Positions 1 through 8,956 of a stretch of 64,000 nucleotides of DNA are shown piece after piece. A program made the position numbers and the translations under genes. Under the pieces are notes generated by a model that was not told the DNA's origin, ran no database searches, and saw only the letters and a list, made by a program, of their open reading frames with translations. Source of the DNA: Symsagittifera roscoffensis (lineage: Eukaryota > Xenacoelomorpha > Acoela > Convolutidae); contig NC_087070.1 in assembly GCF_963678635.1 (NCBI RefSeq), forward strand, positions 1,790,512 to 1,854,511. The letters run 5' to 3'. Position 1 is the first letter of the stretch. Each line of letters opens with the position of its first letter.

Positions 1-121
1 GGATGAAGTGGGAAAGAAAACGACAGAGTCAACCCCGATGCCCAATGCGGAAGAACCTAATCCGAAGCCCATGGAGTTCTCACCGATAGACAACTTGGAA
101 GACACACGGGCAACACGCTAG
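1..121 (+). CDS. 3' end of an ORF entering from outside the window
   Basis: A reading frame open from base 2 runs to TAG at 119-121 and encodes about 39 polar residues rich in Pro, Glu and Thr. It lies just before the coiled-coil ORF, in a different frame, and is probably the tail of an upstream retroelement ORF or a frame-broken part of the same Gag region. No domain is recognisable. It could also be untranslated leader that happens to be open. Confidence 0.3.
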   Translation, partial: DEVGKKTTESTPMPNAEEPNPKPMEFSPIDNLEDTRATR

Positions 122-126
122 AAACG

Positions 127-747
127 GTGAAGGATGAGTCTCAAAAGAGAACGTCTTTTACTGAAAGATTGGCGATGATGGTCGGAATGAAATCGAGAGA
201 CGCAGCAGTGGAGGAGACGAAAGCCGAGAAAAGCAAAACATTCGGAACAGTATCCACGAGAACGACAGAGACCGATCAAAACGAGGATCAGAAAAAACCG
301 GGACCAGCGACCGACTACAGGACAACAACGGACCATGGAACAACTACTCTTGAGCTAAGCGACTTGATGGCGAAGCTAGATCAGATAGACGAGAAACTAA
401 AGCACAGCGAAGAGGATAGAAATGTGACAAGGAAGGAAATGAGAAACAACAAACATGAGTACCTGGACAGCTATTTCCATCTAGCGAGAGCAACAGAGGA
501 AAAGCTTCAGCAGATGTCGGACAAAATAGACACCACTGATGAAGAGCGAGACAAGAACATCAGAAAAGACATGCGAGAAATGAAGCAGCGATATGACGCA
601 GTGAATAGCCAGTTGGGGAGTTTGGAAACGAGAATGGATACGATGAGTAGGGACCAGGCTGAGAGCTCAAGTGCAATACAGAAAAAGTTAGACGCTATCT
701 TGAGGAATTCAACAAGACAGGCCAGCGGCGGAGCGGACACAAGGTAA
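127..747 (+). CDS. coiled-coil ORF at the front of a Ty3/gypsy-type element (Gag N-terminal region)
   Basis: The frame is open from 61 and has no early ATG; 127 is a GTG, so the true start is unclear or lost. The product of about 206 residues is very hydrophilic. From roughly residue 75 to 195 it shows a long heptad-like helix rich in Lys, Glu, Asp and Met, typical of a coiled coil. It precedes the Gag ORF on the same strand and probably helps Gag multimerise. That role is inference from position; no catalytic motif is present. Confidence 0.5.
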   Translation: MKDESQKRTSFTERLAMMVGMKSRDAAVEETKAEKSKTFGTVSTRTTETDQNEDQKKPGPATDYRTTTDHGTTTLELSDLMAKLDQIDEKLKHSEEDRNVTRKEMRNNKHEYLDSYFHLARATEEKLQQMSDKIDTTDEERDKNIRKDMREMKQRYDAVNSQLGSLETRMDTMSRDQAESSSAIQKKLDAILRNSTRQASGGADTR

Positions 748-911
748 TAGAGTGGACTTCATAGAGCCTCAAAGGAACAAACAACAGTCAACACCGTTAC
801 CAGCAACCCGGGAGGTCGCGATTACGGCACCGGGGGCTGGCCAAGGCGATCATAAAAAATGGAACAGCGAACACAACCAGTGGTCCAGGGGACTCCACGA
901 CTCACAACAAC

Positions 912-1796
912 GTGGGACCGGATGCCATGACCTGGGCAAGCACCTGGGAAATGATGAACAGGACGCTAGAAGCCTTCGCCACGAGGAACACCGACTCGAG
1001 TGACAGAGGAGGCAACAAATCCAGGAAAACCTTCAAGAAACCGAAGGAGTTCAAAGATGATTCAGATGGATGCATTGACACTTGGGTAGAAGTCATGAGG
1101 TTGCACTTAGAACAAGACAACTTGAACGATGAGAGGCACGCATGCACAGCAATACTGAGCAATCTGGAAGGAACGGCATTGAAATGCGTGGTTGCGAAGA
1201 AAGAAGAGGAACGCGACACAGCGGACAAAATCTTTGAAATATTGTTAAACAGATTCGGCTCAGGCATGAAGGGTCATCAAGCGATGATGCGATTTGAAAA
1301 GAGGAGACAAAAGGACGATGAATCGATAGACAGGTTCCTAGATGACCTTGAGAGCTTGAGAAGAAGGAGTGACCCGGAAGAATCTACCAATCGAAGGAAC
1401 TTCAGCATCGCCTCAAAGTTCATTGTTGGGGTAAAGAGTGATGACTTGAGAACGATGTTAGCAACGTACTATACATTGTCGAAAGACAGTGCACCAACTC
1501 CAGAAGAGATGAGGCAGAAGTCAAGAGAGTACATGCTGATGAAACCCAAGAAATACTCGTACTCAGACAACAGGAACACACAAGGGGGAAGTCAGCCACA
1601 GAGGTCGTCATGGTACAAGCCCAGAGATGACATGGACAAACGCAGGTCATGTGCTAACTGCGGGTCGACGGATCATCATGTGGCGGAATGCACGACATAC
1701 AAACAGGGCATGAAGAGTTTGGGATATGCACCCGATGAGGAAGAGATGAGCCAGATGGAGGAACACGAGTTCTATAGTGGCTTGATCATCAAATAG
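912..1796 (+). CDS. gag: Gag, capsid-like region plus first CCHC zinc knuckle
   Basis: About 294 residues. The middle resembles the retrotransposon Gag core found in Ty3/gypsy elements: a helical segment with the W-x-E-x-M-x-L-H-L-E pattern, then a stretch rich in F, L, D and R. The C-terminal part carries a CCHC knuckle of C-x2-C-x4-H-x4-C form (residues CANCGSTDHHVAEC). 912 is a GTG and the first ATG in frame is 927; the frame is open upstream. The ORF stops at 1794-1796, immediately before a second knuckle that lies in another frame, so Gag is broken or frameshifted here. The product would form the particle and bind element RNA in the cytoplasm. Confidence 0.75.
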   Translation: MGPDAMTWASTWEMMNRTLEAFATRNTDSSDRGGNKSRKTFKKPKEFKDDSDGCIDTWVEVMRLHLEQDNLNDERHACTAILSNLEGTALKCVVAKKEEERDTADKIFEILLNRFGSGMKGHQAMMRFEKRRQKDDESIDRFLDDLESLRRRSDPEESTNRRNFSIASKFIVGVKSDDLRTMLATYYTLSKDSAPTPEEMRQKSREYMLMKPKKYSYSDNRNTQGGSQPQRSSWYKPRDDMDKRRSCANCGSTDHHVAECTTYKQGMKSLGYAPDEEEMSQMEEHEFYSGLIIK

Positions 1797-1801
1797 GTGC
1801 A

Positions 1802-2794
1802 AGATGCTTCTTCTGCAACCAAGAGGGGCACTTCAGGATGGACTGTTCGTTGTTTTGGGAAGCGGTGAAGAATCAGAGTCATCCAAAACACAAGTTGGCG
1901 CTAGCAGTGGTGCAGAACCAGAGAAACAGACAAGGTGAATTTGAGACAAAAAACCTAGAAAGACCAAGTGCGGAGCTACCAACGAAAACAGTGAAAGCTG
2001 TGACACAATGTAATAGCGCAGTAGAGGCCACGGCGAAGAACGACCTAGCAATAGATTATGAGAAGGTGGCAGCGGAGGCCATCAACAAAGTGAAACAAGA
2101 CCTGGCAGCGAAAGAAATAGAACAACGGTTGAAGCAAGAGATCCAAAGACAGAGAATGAACAAAACATTAAGTTGCGCACAAACAATACCAGAAGCTGCT
2201 GAGGGGTCGACAAAAAATGGAAACTGCAACACTGTAAAAATGGTTACAGGAAAGCCATTTGGCATAACAAAGATTGGGGCAAGAGTAATGTCAGTAATCA
2301 CTGTGGGCGGCCACGAAGTAACGAGAAACTTAAGTGAACCAAGTGACCAGACAATAATGCACATTGTTGTTTACGCAGATTACTTGAGTTGTATAAGCCC
2401 ACAAACGACTTCTAGAGCGTTGAGAGCACTACTCACGAGAGGGGGCAACAAGTCGGTACGTGTTGATAACAGGTACACAGAAGCTTATGGTCCACATGAA
2501 GTGATGCTAAATATAGATGGAATCAACATCTATACCAAAACAATGATAACATGTGATGAAGACCTAATTGGGCAAATCTACGTGGGAAAAGAAGAGTTGA
2601 AAGTGAGATCGATCGGACACTGCGCCATGCTTGAAGAAGATGCGATGCACATCGGGACAGAGGCAGATGTGACAGGACACGTGCTAGACATAAGTGGCAA
2701 AAAGACTCAGTTACGTTGGGTTACTCGATACGGGAGCAGTCTTGAGTGTCATACCAATCGAAACTTGGGAACGAATGGGCTTCAACAAAGATGA
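1802..2794 (+). CDS. second Gag zinc knuckle and Gag-protease linker
   Basis: Read from 1802 this frame opens with a second C-x2-C-x4-H-x4-C knuckle (RCFFCNQEGHFRMDC); the first ATG is 1838. It continues as a Lys/Glu/Gln-rich linker and then a beta-rich region of about 150 residues leading up to the aspartic protease, which lies one frame over. The frame is -1 (or +2) to Gag. The exit to protease falls near an A5 run around 2,699-2,703, so it may be a simple indel or a programmed shift. The downstream half resembles the pre-protease segment of gypsy polyproteins only by position. Confidence 0.6.
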   Translation, partial: RCFFCNQEGHFRMDCSLFWEAVKNQSHPKHKLALAVVQNQRNRQGEFETKNLERPSAELPTKTVKAVTQCNSAVEATAKNDLAIDYEKVAAEAINKVKQDLAAKEIEQRLKQEIQRQRMNKTLSCAQTIPEAAEGSTKNGNCNTVKMVTGKPFGITKIGARVMSVITVGGHEVTRNLSEPSDQTIMHIVVYADYLSCISPQTTSRALRALLTRGGNKSVRVDNRYTEAYGPHEVMLNIDGINIYTKTMITCDEDLIGQIYVGKEELKVRSIGHCAMLEEDAMHIGTEADVTGHVLDISGKKTQLRWVTRYGSSLECHTNRNLGTNGLQQR

Positions 2795-2981
2795 TTTGAT
2801 AGATTCGAGAATACGGTTGTCAGCTACAAATAAAGAGGCCCTGCGGGTGTTGGGCAGAACGCCGATAATAGCCCTCAATCTGGGGGAACGTAACCTGTGG
2901 ATGAGCTTTCTTGTGGTAGAAAACCTAGATGAGTCTGACCAATTTATTTTAGGCAGAGACTTCAATAGGCAGGAACTTTGA
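2694..2981 (+). CDS. pro: retropepsin-type aspartic protease
   Basis: The motif LLDTGAVLSVIP contains the D-T-G-A active site of clan AA retroviral-type proteases. A flap-like stretch follows, and the C-terminal FILGRDF matches the I-L-G-x-D signature of these enzymes. The usual role is to cleave the element's own polyprotein inside particles. 2694 is a GTG, so translation must come by frameshift from the preceding frame. TGA at 2979-2981 ends the ORF, but the neighbouring frame continues in register with pol, which points to a one-base indel near 2,975. Confidence 0.8.
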   Translation: MAKRLSYVGLLDTGAVLSVIPIETWERMGFNKDDLIDSRIRLSATNKEALRVLGRTPIIALNLGERNLWMSFLVVENLDESDQFILGRDFNRQEL

Positions 2982-3006
2982 TGTAGCGATTGATCTAAAC
3001 AACGCA

Positions 3007-6000
3007 ATGTTCAGGATACGGAACCCGGATAGGAGGTACGCAATCAAACCGGTAAATTTAATAATGGCAAAAGAAACCAAAGCACCGGTATTCTTGAGTA
3101 GGAGGGTGAGGCTAAAGGCGAACGAGGCGGCGATTGTAAGCTTACGAATGAAAAATTACAATGAACTAAGTGACAACAAGCAGGTATGTGTAGTCCCAAA
3201 CCCAAATAGTCAAAGTGCTGCTGTTTTAGGAAGATCCTTCTCGATTACGAAGAACGGCCTCTGCGTGAGTGTCTTGTTGAATACCCTTGACATGCCAATC
3301 ACGATACAGAGGGGGAGGAAACTGGGATATGCTTTACCTGTCAAAACTCGATATGAAATGACTGAAAACCATAAACAAAATGAAGTTGTTGATTGTCCCA
3401 ATCATAGAGACAAAATTTGTATCTTGAGACGATTGAATAAAATAAAAGATTCATCAAGTCTTGTGGAGTCACTTAAGTCAGAGACGGACGATGGACTATC
3501 GAGCTGTTCGAATTTCCCGGAACGACCCACATTAGACGAAATACAGGGTGATAAACCGGCTCTACCGGATATTGAACACCTAAGAGGCAAGTTCACGGAC
3601 GAACAGCTCGAAGCCATCAAGGACGTACTAGAACGGAACGAAGAAGTTTTTTCAAGACATAAGGCAGACATCGGGTGTTGTAATTTTGTTGAGCACGAAA
3701 TAGAACTTAAGGAAAACGCAATATCGCACAGGGAGGGGGCGAGGATTATGACCCCACACAAATCGGATGCGTGTAGAAAGGAGATTGAAACGCTACTAGA
3801 GTATGACATGATAGAACCATCCAAATCACCGTGGGCGTGTGGAGTAGTGATGGCCAAAAAGAAAGGCGACCAGTTGAGGTTTTGTTGTGACTTTCGATAC
3901 CTGAACTCCGTCACGGTGAAGGATGCCTATCCCATACCTAGGATTGATGAGAGCCTCTCGAAGTTAGGTGATGCAAAATTTTTTACGATTTTTGATTTAG
4001 GCTCGGCTTTTTGGCAGGTACCACTCAGGAAGCAGGACAGGGACAAGACAGGGTTTGCCTGCGAGTTGGGTCTATTTCAATGGAAACGGATGCCGTTTGG
4101 TATTTGCAATGCCACAGCCACGTTTCAGCGGTTGATGGGACACGCGCTGATAGGCGTGACGAAGAAGTATGGCAATCTGGTGATGTGCTATGTGGATGAC
4201 CGGGTAATAGCGACACCCACACTAGAGGACCACATTGAAAGACTTGACGAAGTATTTGCGTGTATGAAGAGGTCGGGGCTGAAGTGCAAACCATCAAAGT
4301 GTGAGATACTCAAGGACTCGATAAAATACTTGGGGAGGATGGTGGACAATCACGGCATCAGACCAGATCCAGACGCAGTAGAGGCAGTTCTAACTTGGAA
4401 ATCGCCAAAAACGGAACACCAATTGATAAGCTTTCTGGGTTTTGCAAATTACTATAGGGAATTCGTCAAAGGCTACGCAGACAAGGTCTATCCGATGCAA
4501 CAGTTAATGATGCACAAGGGCAAGAAGTTCACGTGGAATAACGCAGCAGAAGAGTCATTCAAGAGAATAAAGAAAGAGTTGTGCGAGGCACCAGTACTAG
4601 GGATGCCAACAGAGAAGGGGATGTACGTACTGGATACGGACGCATCGGTAGTAGCGATATCTGGAATTCTACACCAAGAACAAGAGTGGAATGGGAAGAC
4701 AGTCTTGAGACCAATAGCGTATGGGAGCAAAGTCCTAAGTGACACGGAAATGAAGTACGGAGCACCGAAAGCTGAGATGTTCGCGGTGGTTACCTTTGTC
4801 GAGAAATATAGAGCATACCTAGGCAGTGAGCCATTCAAGTTGCGAGTCGACAACCGGGCACTGAGCTGGCTGAAGACGTACTCAATGGACCAAAGTTACA
4901 TTGGGAGATGGATAGTTCGCCTGGACGGATACAATATGATAATTGAGCACAGAACACGAGACAAACATCAAAATGCTGATAGCTTGAGCAAGAAGACGGA
5001 GTTCTACGAGAGACAAGAACAGAGGGAGGCAGATAGACCTGAGATCAAAGATGGCTTCTCCTTCTTGGACAAGGAAACGTATGACAGTCTTCCTCTCACG
5101 AGATGGTTGGACAAATCAGGCAAACCAATAGAAGATCACCCCGAGTTACCAAAGGAAACTACGAGAAAAACAATCTTGAGAAAGAACCGAGGGATGCCGA
5201 TAGGGATAATGCTCCAGTCAAAGATCGTGAGGGAGACGCTCAAAGCAAAAGGCTACGATCTCAACCAGGTAGAGACGGGGGAAGCACAAATAGACGAAGA
5301 CTTAAAGGGGTTACTCGAGAGACTAGCAGATGATAGGCCCGTGATTCAAGAAAACTGTAAAGAGGAACCTGAGGTCACAATACTGCGAAAGAGCGGGACA
5401 GCCAGTGATAGAAATACCTCGAAGGTGACTAACCTTGATGGGAAGGAAGTGGTGCAGTCACTGGTTGAAAAGATCCCAGCTGAATTACTTGAACAGACTA
5501 GAGTCAGGAGAAAGAGAGTGGAATTCAAGGAAGAAGCTGAATACCTGGGACCAGGTCAAGAGTCCGGGGAGCGGTCCACGTCCACAGAAGAAGAAAACAC
5601 TGAAGGAGAAAATTTGTCCGGGGAGTGTGAAATGTGGGATGAGGACTCGGAAGCGAGCAGTGACGATCAAGATAATCTCTGCATGATACTAGCAGAAGAA
5701 AAGATTAGACACCACGACAGAGAACTACAAACAGATCCGTCCTCAGGAACCTTCAACATGGACGTGCAGGAGATACGAGGTGGTGAAGAACTTGAAAGGA
5801 TTGCAGTTTCGAGGAAGCCATTCAGGGAGCTATCATGCAATTCAAATGTGAGAACAAATCTGGTGCCGGAAGACGACATGAAGGTGGTAAGGAGGATAGT
5901 ATGCGTGAAGCTGAATGACGACGTCCACAACCCTGGGGAGATGAATGGGCAGATCATGGCGCTGAAGGAACATGTCAAAGCGAGATATAGGCTGTCGGAC

Positions 6001-6510
6001 CTGATAAGAGCCCAGAAGAATGACAAGATGACAACCAATCTCTCCAAATGGATCCGAACGGGGTCCAAGGAGAAAGGGGAGCTTGAAGAAGACAGCTACA
6101 AGATCCTGAGCCAGTTCTACAAAGAGAGGAAAGAGTTACTCTATCACACGGCTGATGGGGTTGTAGCATGCAAGAGAAAAGAAGAAGACAAGATACTACA
6201 CAAGCACAACCTCATCATACTACCACAATTATATCAAACAGAGGTGCTGTTCAGATCACATGATCAAATGGGGCACCAGGGGACAGACAAAGTGCAACAA
6301 AGAATACTTCACAGGTTCGATTGGCCAGGATTGAGGAAAGCCTGTGAGAGGTGGGTGAATGCATGCCTGGCATGTTTGCAAATGAAAGACCCAAGGAAGA
6401 TGAAATTCCCAGTCAAGTCGGTGGAAAGCTCGGAATTTAATGAAGTGGTGCAGATAGACCATCAGAAGATCTGTATGACGGAGTCAGGGTATAACCAGAT
6501 AACCCATTGA
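3007..6510 (+). CDS. pol: Pol: reverse transcriptase, RNase H and integrase N-terminal half
   Basis: This 1,167-residue ORF is the core of a Ty3/gypsy-type polyprotein. RT spans about residues 255-460, with IFDLGSAFWQVPL (Asp330), the MPFGICNATATFQ fingerprint and YVDD at 395-398 (nt about 4189). RNase H spans about 535-660, with DTDAS (Asp545), KAE (Glu590), VDN (Asp615) and NADSLS (Asp658). A Lys/Glu-rich tether follows. The integrase HHCC finger lies at about nt 6,250-6,390 and the first integrase Asp at 6457-6459. The ORF ends early at TGA 6508-6510, inside the integrase core. This is the best preserved part of the element, so the insertion is not ancient. Confidence 0.92.
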   Translation: MFRIRNPDRRYAIKPVNLIMAKETKAPVFLSRRVRLKANEAAIVSLRMKNYNELSDNKQVCVVPNPNSQSAAVLGRSFSITKNGLCVSVLLNTLDMPITIQRGRKLGYALPVKTRYEMTENHKQNEVVDCPNHRDKICILRRLNKIKDSSSLVESLKSETDDGLSSCSNFPERPTLDEIQGDKPALPDIEHLRGKFTDEQLEAIKDVLERNEEVFSRHKADIGCCNFVEHEIELKENAISHREGARIMTPHKSDACRKEIETLLEYDMIEPSKSPWACGVVMAKKKGDQLRFCCDFRYLNSVTVKDAYPIPRIDESLSKLGDAKFFTIFDLGSAFWQVPLRKQDRDKTGFACELGLFQWKRMPFGICNATATFQRLMGHALIGVTKKYGNLVMCYVDDRVIATPTLEDHIERLDEVFACMKRSGLKCKPSKCEILKDSIKYLGRMVDNHGIRPDPDAVEAVLTWKSPKTEHQLISFLGFANYYREFVKGYADKVYPMQQLMMHKGKKFTWNNAAEESFKRIKKELCEAPVLGMPTEKGMYVLDTDASVVAISGILHQEQEWNGKTVLRPIAYGSKVLSDTEMKYGAPKAEMFAVVTFVEKYRAYLGSEPFKLRVDNRALSWLKTYSMDQSYIGRWIVRLDGYNMIIEHRTRDKHQNADSLSKKTEFYERQEQREADRPEIKDGFSFLDKETYDSLPLTRWLDKSGKPIEDHPELPKETTRKTILRKNRGMPIGIMLQSKIVRETLKAKGYDLNQVETGEAQIDEDLKGLLERLADDRPVIQENCKEEPEVTILRKSGTASDRNTSKVTNLDGKEVVQSLVEKIPAELLEQTRVRRKRVEFKEEAEYLGPGQESGERSTSTEEENTEGENLSGECEMWDEDSEASSDDQDNLCMILAEEKIRHHDRELQTDPSSGTFNMDVQEIRGGEELERIAVSRKPFRELSCNSNVRTNLVPEDDMKVVRRIVCVKLNDDVHNPGEMNGQIMALKEHVKARYRLSDLIRAQKNDKMTTNLSKWIRTGSKEKGELEEDSYKILSQFYKERKELLYHTADGVVACKRKEEDKILHKHNLIILPQLYQTEVLFRSHDQMGHQGTDKVQQRILHRFDWPGLRKACERWVNACLACLQMKDPRKMKFPVKSVESSEFNEVVQIDHQKICMTESGYNQITH

Positions 6511-6541
6511 TATACATTGGATATCAAGGTATGGTTGTCCA

Positions 6542-7138
6542 ATGACTTTTCAGTCAGACAACGGCAAAGCCTTTGTGGGGGACTTGACTAAGGAATTAAT
6601 GAAAAGGTCACACATAGCTCAAGCACACTCGACGACTTACCATCCTCAGACCAACGGGCTGGTAGAAAGACAGAATAGAACGTTGGTGAACATGCTGAGG
6701 GTATACTGCTCTAGATACATGACGGACTGGGACAAGTATATGCCGCAAGTCGTAGGGGCATACAACAGTACTCAACACTCAACGACGGGAATCAGTCCAT
6801 TCATGATGATGGCAGGCAAAGAAAGAGCGATGCCTCTGACGTTCTTTTACCCAGAGTATGAAGGGGAGAGGACGTCGCCTCAAGCTTACCTGAAAGAACC
6901 GATCAGGAGACAGCAGGAAATAAACGAGCTATGCAGGAGGAACACTGCGCAGGCACAAATGAGACAGCGCAAGAAATATGATGAAAAAATATTACAGGCG
7001 AAGCCATATGAAGTGGGCCAGTATGTGTGGGTTTTCCAGAATGTGATACCGCCCAAAGGGACGAAGAAACTACTCAAGAAATGGAGAGGACCATTCATGA
7101 TAACTGAAGTACACCAACAGGACGGTTCTACCGCTTGA
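6542..7138 (+). CDS. integrase C-terminal half (broken off by deletion and frameshift)
   Basis: The frame begins with MTFQSDNGKAF, holding the second catalytic Asp (6557), and then YHPQTNGLVERQNR, holding the catalytic Glu and the classic H-P-Q-T-N-G signature. A GPF-type segment (KKWRGPFMITEV) marks the integrase C-terminal domain. The first catalytic Asp lies only 100 nt upstream in another frame, whereas gypsy integrases space these Asp residues by about 55-60 codons. About 25 codons therefore seem to be missing near 6,508-6,541. The copy cannot make a normal integrase as read. The ORF ends at 7138 by another frameshift. Confidence 0.85.
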   Translation: MTFQSDNGKAFVGDLTKELMKRSHIAQAHSTTYHPQTNGLVERQNRTLVNMLRVYCSRYMTDWDKYMPQVVGAYNSTQHSTTGISPFMMMAGKERAMPLTFFYPEYEGERTSPQAYLKEPIRRQQEINELCRRNTAQAQMRQRKKYDEKILQAKPYEVGQYVWVFQNVIPPKGTKKLLKKWRGPFMITEVHQQDGSTA

Positions 7139-7422
7139 GTACTGGGCGAGCAGCACATTATGAGAACCTGAAGCCTCATGTCCCATCCCCAGAGGACTGG
7201 TGCATACCAAAGGACATGGAGGGACTAGAGTACCTACTGGCGGAACCAGCTTGTGAAGTAAACGAGAAAGGCACCAGAGATAAGAATGATGGCAATGAGA
7301 ACTTGAGTCTGGATGACAATGGAAAAATAGACGCGGACTCTGAAGCGGAATCTTTTGTGGAAGAAGATTGGAACGATCCGGAGCAAGGTGAGGTGCCGAA
7401 GTGGACAGAAACAGACTTGTAA
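7135..7422 (+). CDS. C-terminal tail of integrase/Pol in a shifted frame
   Basis: This frame continues directly from the GPF region: RFYRLSTGRAAHYENLKPH is the usual tail after GPY/F in gypsy polyproteins. It then turns acidic and low in complexity (Asp, Glu, Asn). The entry is a one-base shift near 7,125. It ends at TAA 7420-7422, 42 nt before the next ORF in the same frame. It was probably part of Pol in the parent element. Confidence 0.6.
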   Translation: MSTGRAAHYENLKPHVPSPEDWCIPKDMEGLEYLLAEPACEVNEKGTRDKNDGNENLSLDDNGKIDADSEAESFVEEDWNDPEQGEVPKWTETDL

Positions 7423-7464
7423 ATACCAGCGGGGACAAGGAGTGGCAATCGCAAACGCACAGGC

Positions 7465-8052
7465 ATGAGGTACAACAGGTACGGGGACGATTTCCTGATC
7501 GACAAGATACAGCCAGATAACCTAAGCAAAGAACTAATAAGTGTGGGCGAGCTGGCGGCAGATGGTGAATGGCAGATCATCGACGATAATGAACACTACC
7601 CACAGGAAGACTACTCGACGCCGGAGCGGGAGACGGATTTAGAACAGAGCGAGATAGAGAGGAGGGAGAATACGAACCTGAGGGTATTAGAATGGATGCG
7701 CGATGTCAAGAACGGAAGCGAGGAAGGACAGAGCATACAGCAAGTTGACATATCAGCGGGGAAGTACATGAAAACGGAGGATCCTCTTTTCGGCTGGACG
7801 GCAACAGACAGCCCGCTCGACATTCCGCCGGATAATTCAGACCCAGCATCATCGACGGGGACGTCGATAAATATTTTTGTCCGGGGATTGGGGGTAGGAC
7901 TTACCCACACCGAAAAATTGATGATAAAGAAACTCAGAGAAGTGAGAGAAAAGTGGGGACTGGAACTGGAAGGGGAGGAGGCCGAGCCTACCATAGGACG
8001 AAATTTGAAACGAAGTTTGAAATACCAAACGAATACTCAGAAAATATCCTGA
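7465..8052 (+). CDS. acidic linker ORF ahead of the macro-like domain
   Basis: This 195-residue ORF starts with ATG at 7465 in the same frame as the integrase tail, so it may be its continuation past one stop. It is acidic and largely disordered-looking (many Asp, Glu, Ser, Pro), with one segment near residues 145-175 of the form SINIFVRGLGVGLTHTEKL. No enzyme motif is visible. The frame overlaps the macro-like ORF for 100 nt, and the natural continuation appears to switch to that frame between about 7,953 and 8,050. Confidence 0.5.
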   Translation: MRYNRYGDDFLIDKIQPDNLSKELISVGELAADGEWQIIDDNEHYPQEDYSTPERETDLEQSEIERRENTNLRVLEWMRDVKNGSEEGQSIQQVDISAGKYMKTEDPLFGWTATDSPLDIPPDNSDPASSTGTSINIFVRGLGVGLTHTEKLMIKKLREVREKWGLELEGEEAEPTIGRNLKRSLKYQTNTQKIS

Positions 8053-8492
8053 TAACGGATAGTGACTTCATTCTGTCAGACAGGACTAGCGCAATCTGTA
8101 TCACGGCGGACATGAGTTTCAAATCAAGACTGGAAGCTGACTTCAAGAGAGAGTACCAGAACGTGGAGTTTCTGTTTAGACAGAGACCGGGACTGGGAGG
8201 AATGGCCGCGCTTCCACCATCAGTAGCACAAGTCCCGGGCAAATACCTGTGCTTCCTAGTGACGAGGGTCAATGACAGGAACACGATCGATCCTGAACAC
8301 GTGATGTTGGCACTAACGAGACTACGAAACTTCATGATTGAAAGAGGGATAACGGAGGTCTCAATGCCGGTGTATGACCCAAACAGGGGGAAATTGAGCC
8401 CAAGGGAATTGTACGCTATCCTACACGTGGTCTTCGCAGAAACTGAGATAATGGTGCATCTTCACAAGAAATACTACTTGAGCATCGCCTGA
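7953..8492 (+). CDS. macro-domain-like ORF (TARG1/ALC1-type pattern) in a gypsy element
   Basis: From about nt 8,040 the product shows the order of elements seen in macro domains of the TARG1 (OARD1)/ALC1-like class. A strand-turn with Asp (ILITDSDF) comes first, then AICITAD where these proteins have C-x-S-A-D, then a helix ending FKREY. G-K-Y-x-x-F-L-V-T (where the family has G-R-Y-I-Y-Y-L-I-T) follows, then a helix, GITEVSMP (family G-V-x-x-L-S-M-P), a helix, and VFAETEIMVHL. Such domains bind or hydrolyse ADP-ribose derivatives. The usual glycine-rich loop after SMP is replaced by VYDPNRGKLS, and the G-A-G-I-A loop is not recognisable, so catalysis is doubtful. There is no ATG before 8112; expression would need fusion to the preceding frame. 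The domain call is by eye. Confidence 0.65.
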   Translation: MGTGTGRGGGRAYHRTKFETKFEIPNEYSENILITDSDFILSDRTSAICITADMSFKSRLEADFKREYQNVEFLFRQRPGLGGMAALPPSVAQVPGKYLCFLVTRVNDRNTIDPEHVMLALTRLRNFMIERGITEVSMPVYDPNRGKLSPRELYAILHVVFAETEIMVHLHKKYYLSIA

Positions 8493-8956
8493 TTCGGGTA
8501 CGCGGGGGCCTCGAGTTGGGCATGAGAGAAGAATCACGAGTTAGGTGTGGGGGTACAAAACAGGTAAAGATTTTTAGAGGTGATTGGCATGACAATTAAC
8601 ATTTTAAATGATTGATGGTGCTAAAACATAAACTGAATCTGCATATTTTTAGAAGATTTCCAATTGAACTATTTTAATAAGACGGAAAGGAAAGGGTTTT
8701 AAATATATTAGTGAAGGGGGGTTTTTAGGGTAGGAACACAGCCTGTTAGTCTTAAAATGGGGTGTTATTTTCAGATTGATTTGGTAAAGTCAAATTGACT
8801 ACTCAACTGTATTCAATTGAAGAAAGAGAACACAAGTTGAACGACACCTCAAGAAGTAAACTCATGTTGCTAATACTCAAGTTGTTCAGGTAAAACTCAA
8901 GTTGCTAAGACTCAAGTTGCTCAGGTAAAACTCAAGTTGCTAATACTCAAGATCAC
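8493..8956 (+). other. non-coding 3' region of the gypsy element, possible LTR, with short CTCAAG repeats
   Basis: No ORF is present. GC-rich purine tracts occur at about 8,500-8,512 (GCGGGGGCCTCGAG) and 8,543-8,553 (GGTGTGGGGGTAC), where a polypurine tract would be expected. An AT-rich stretch of about 300 bp with no codon bias follows. At 8,861-8,952 the phrase actcaagttgct recurs five times with spacers of about 15-30 bp. This is where a 3' LTR should sit, but its partner lies outside the window, so the LTR cannot be proved. Confidence 0.4.

Noticed and set aside
752-1003. 83-residue + strand ORF overlapping the start of Gag
   Set aside because: It is a shadow frame. The Gag frame runs through the same DNA with better protein-like content.
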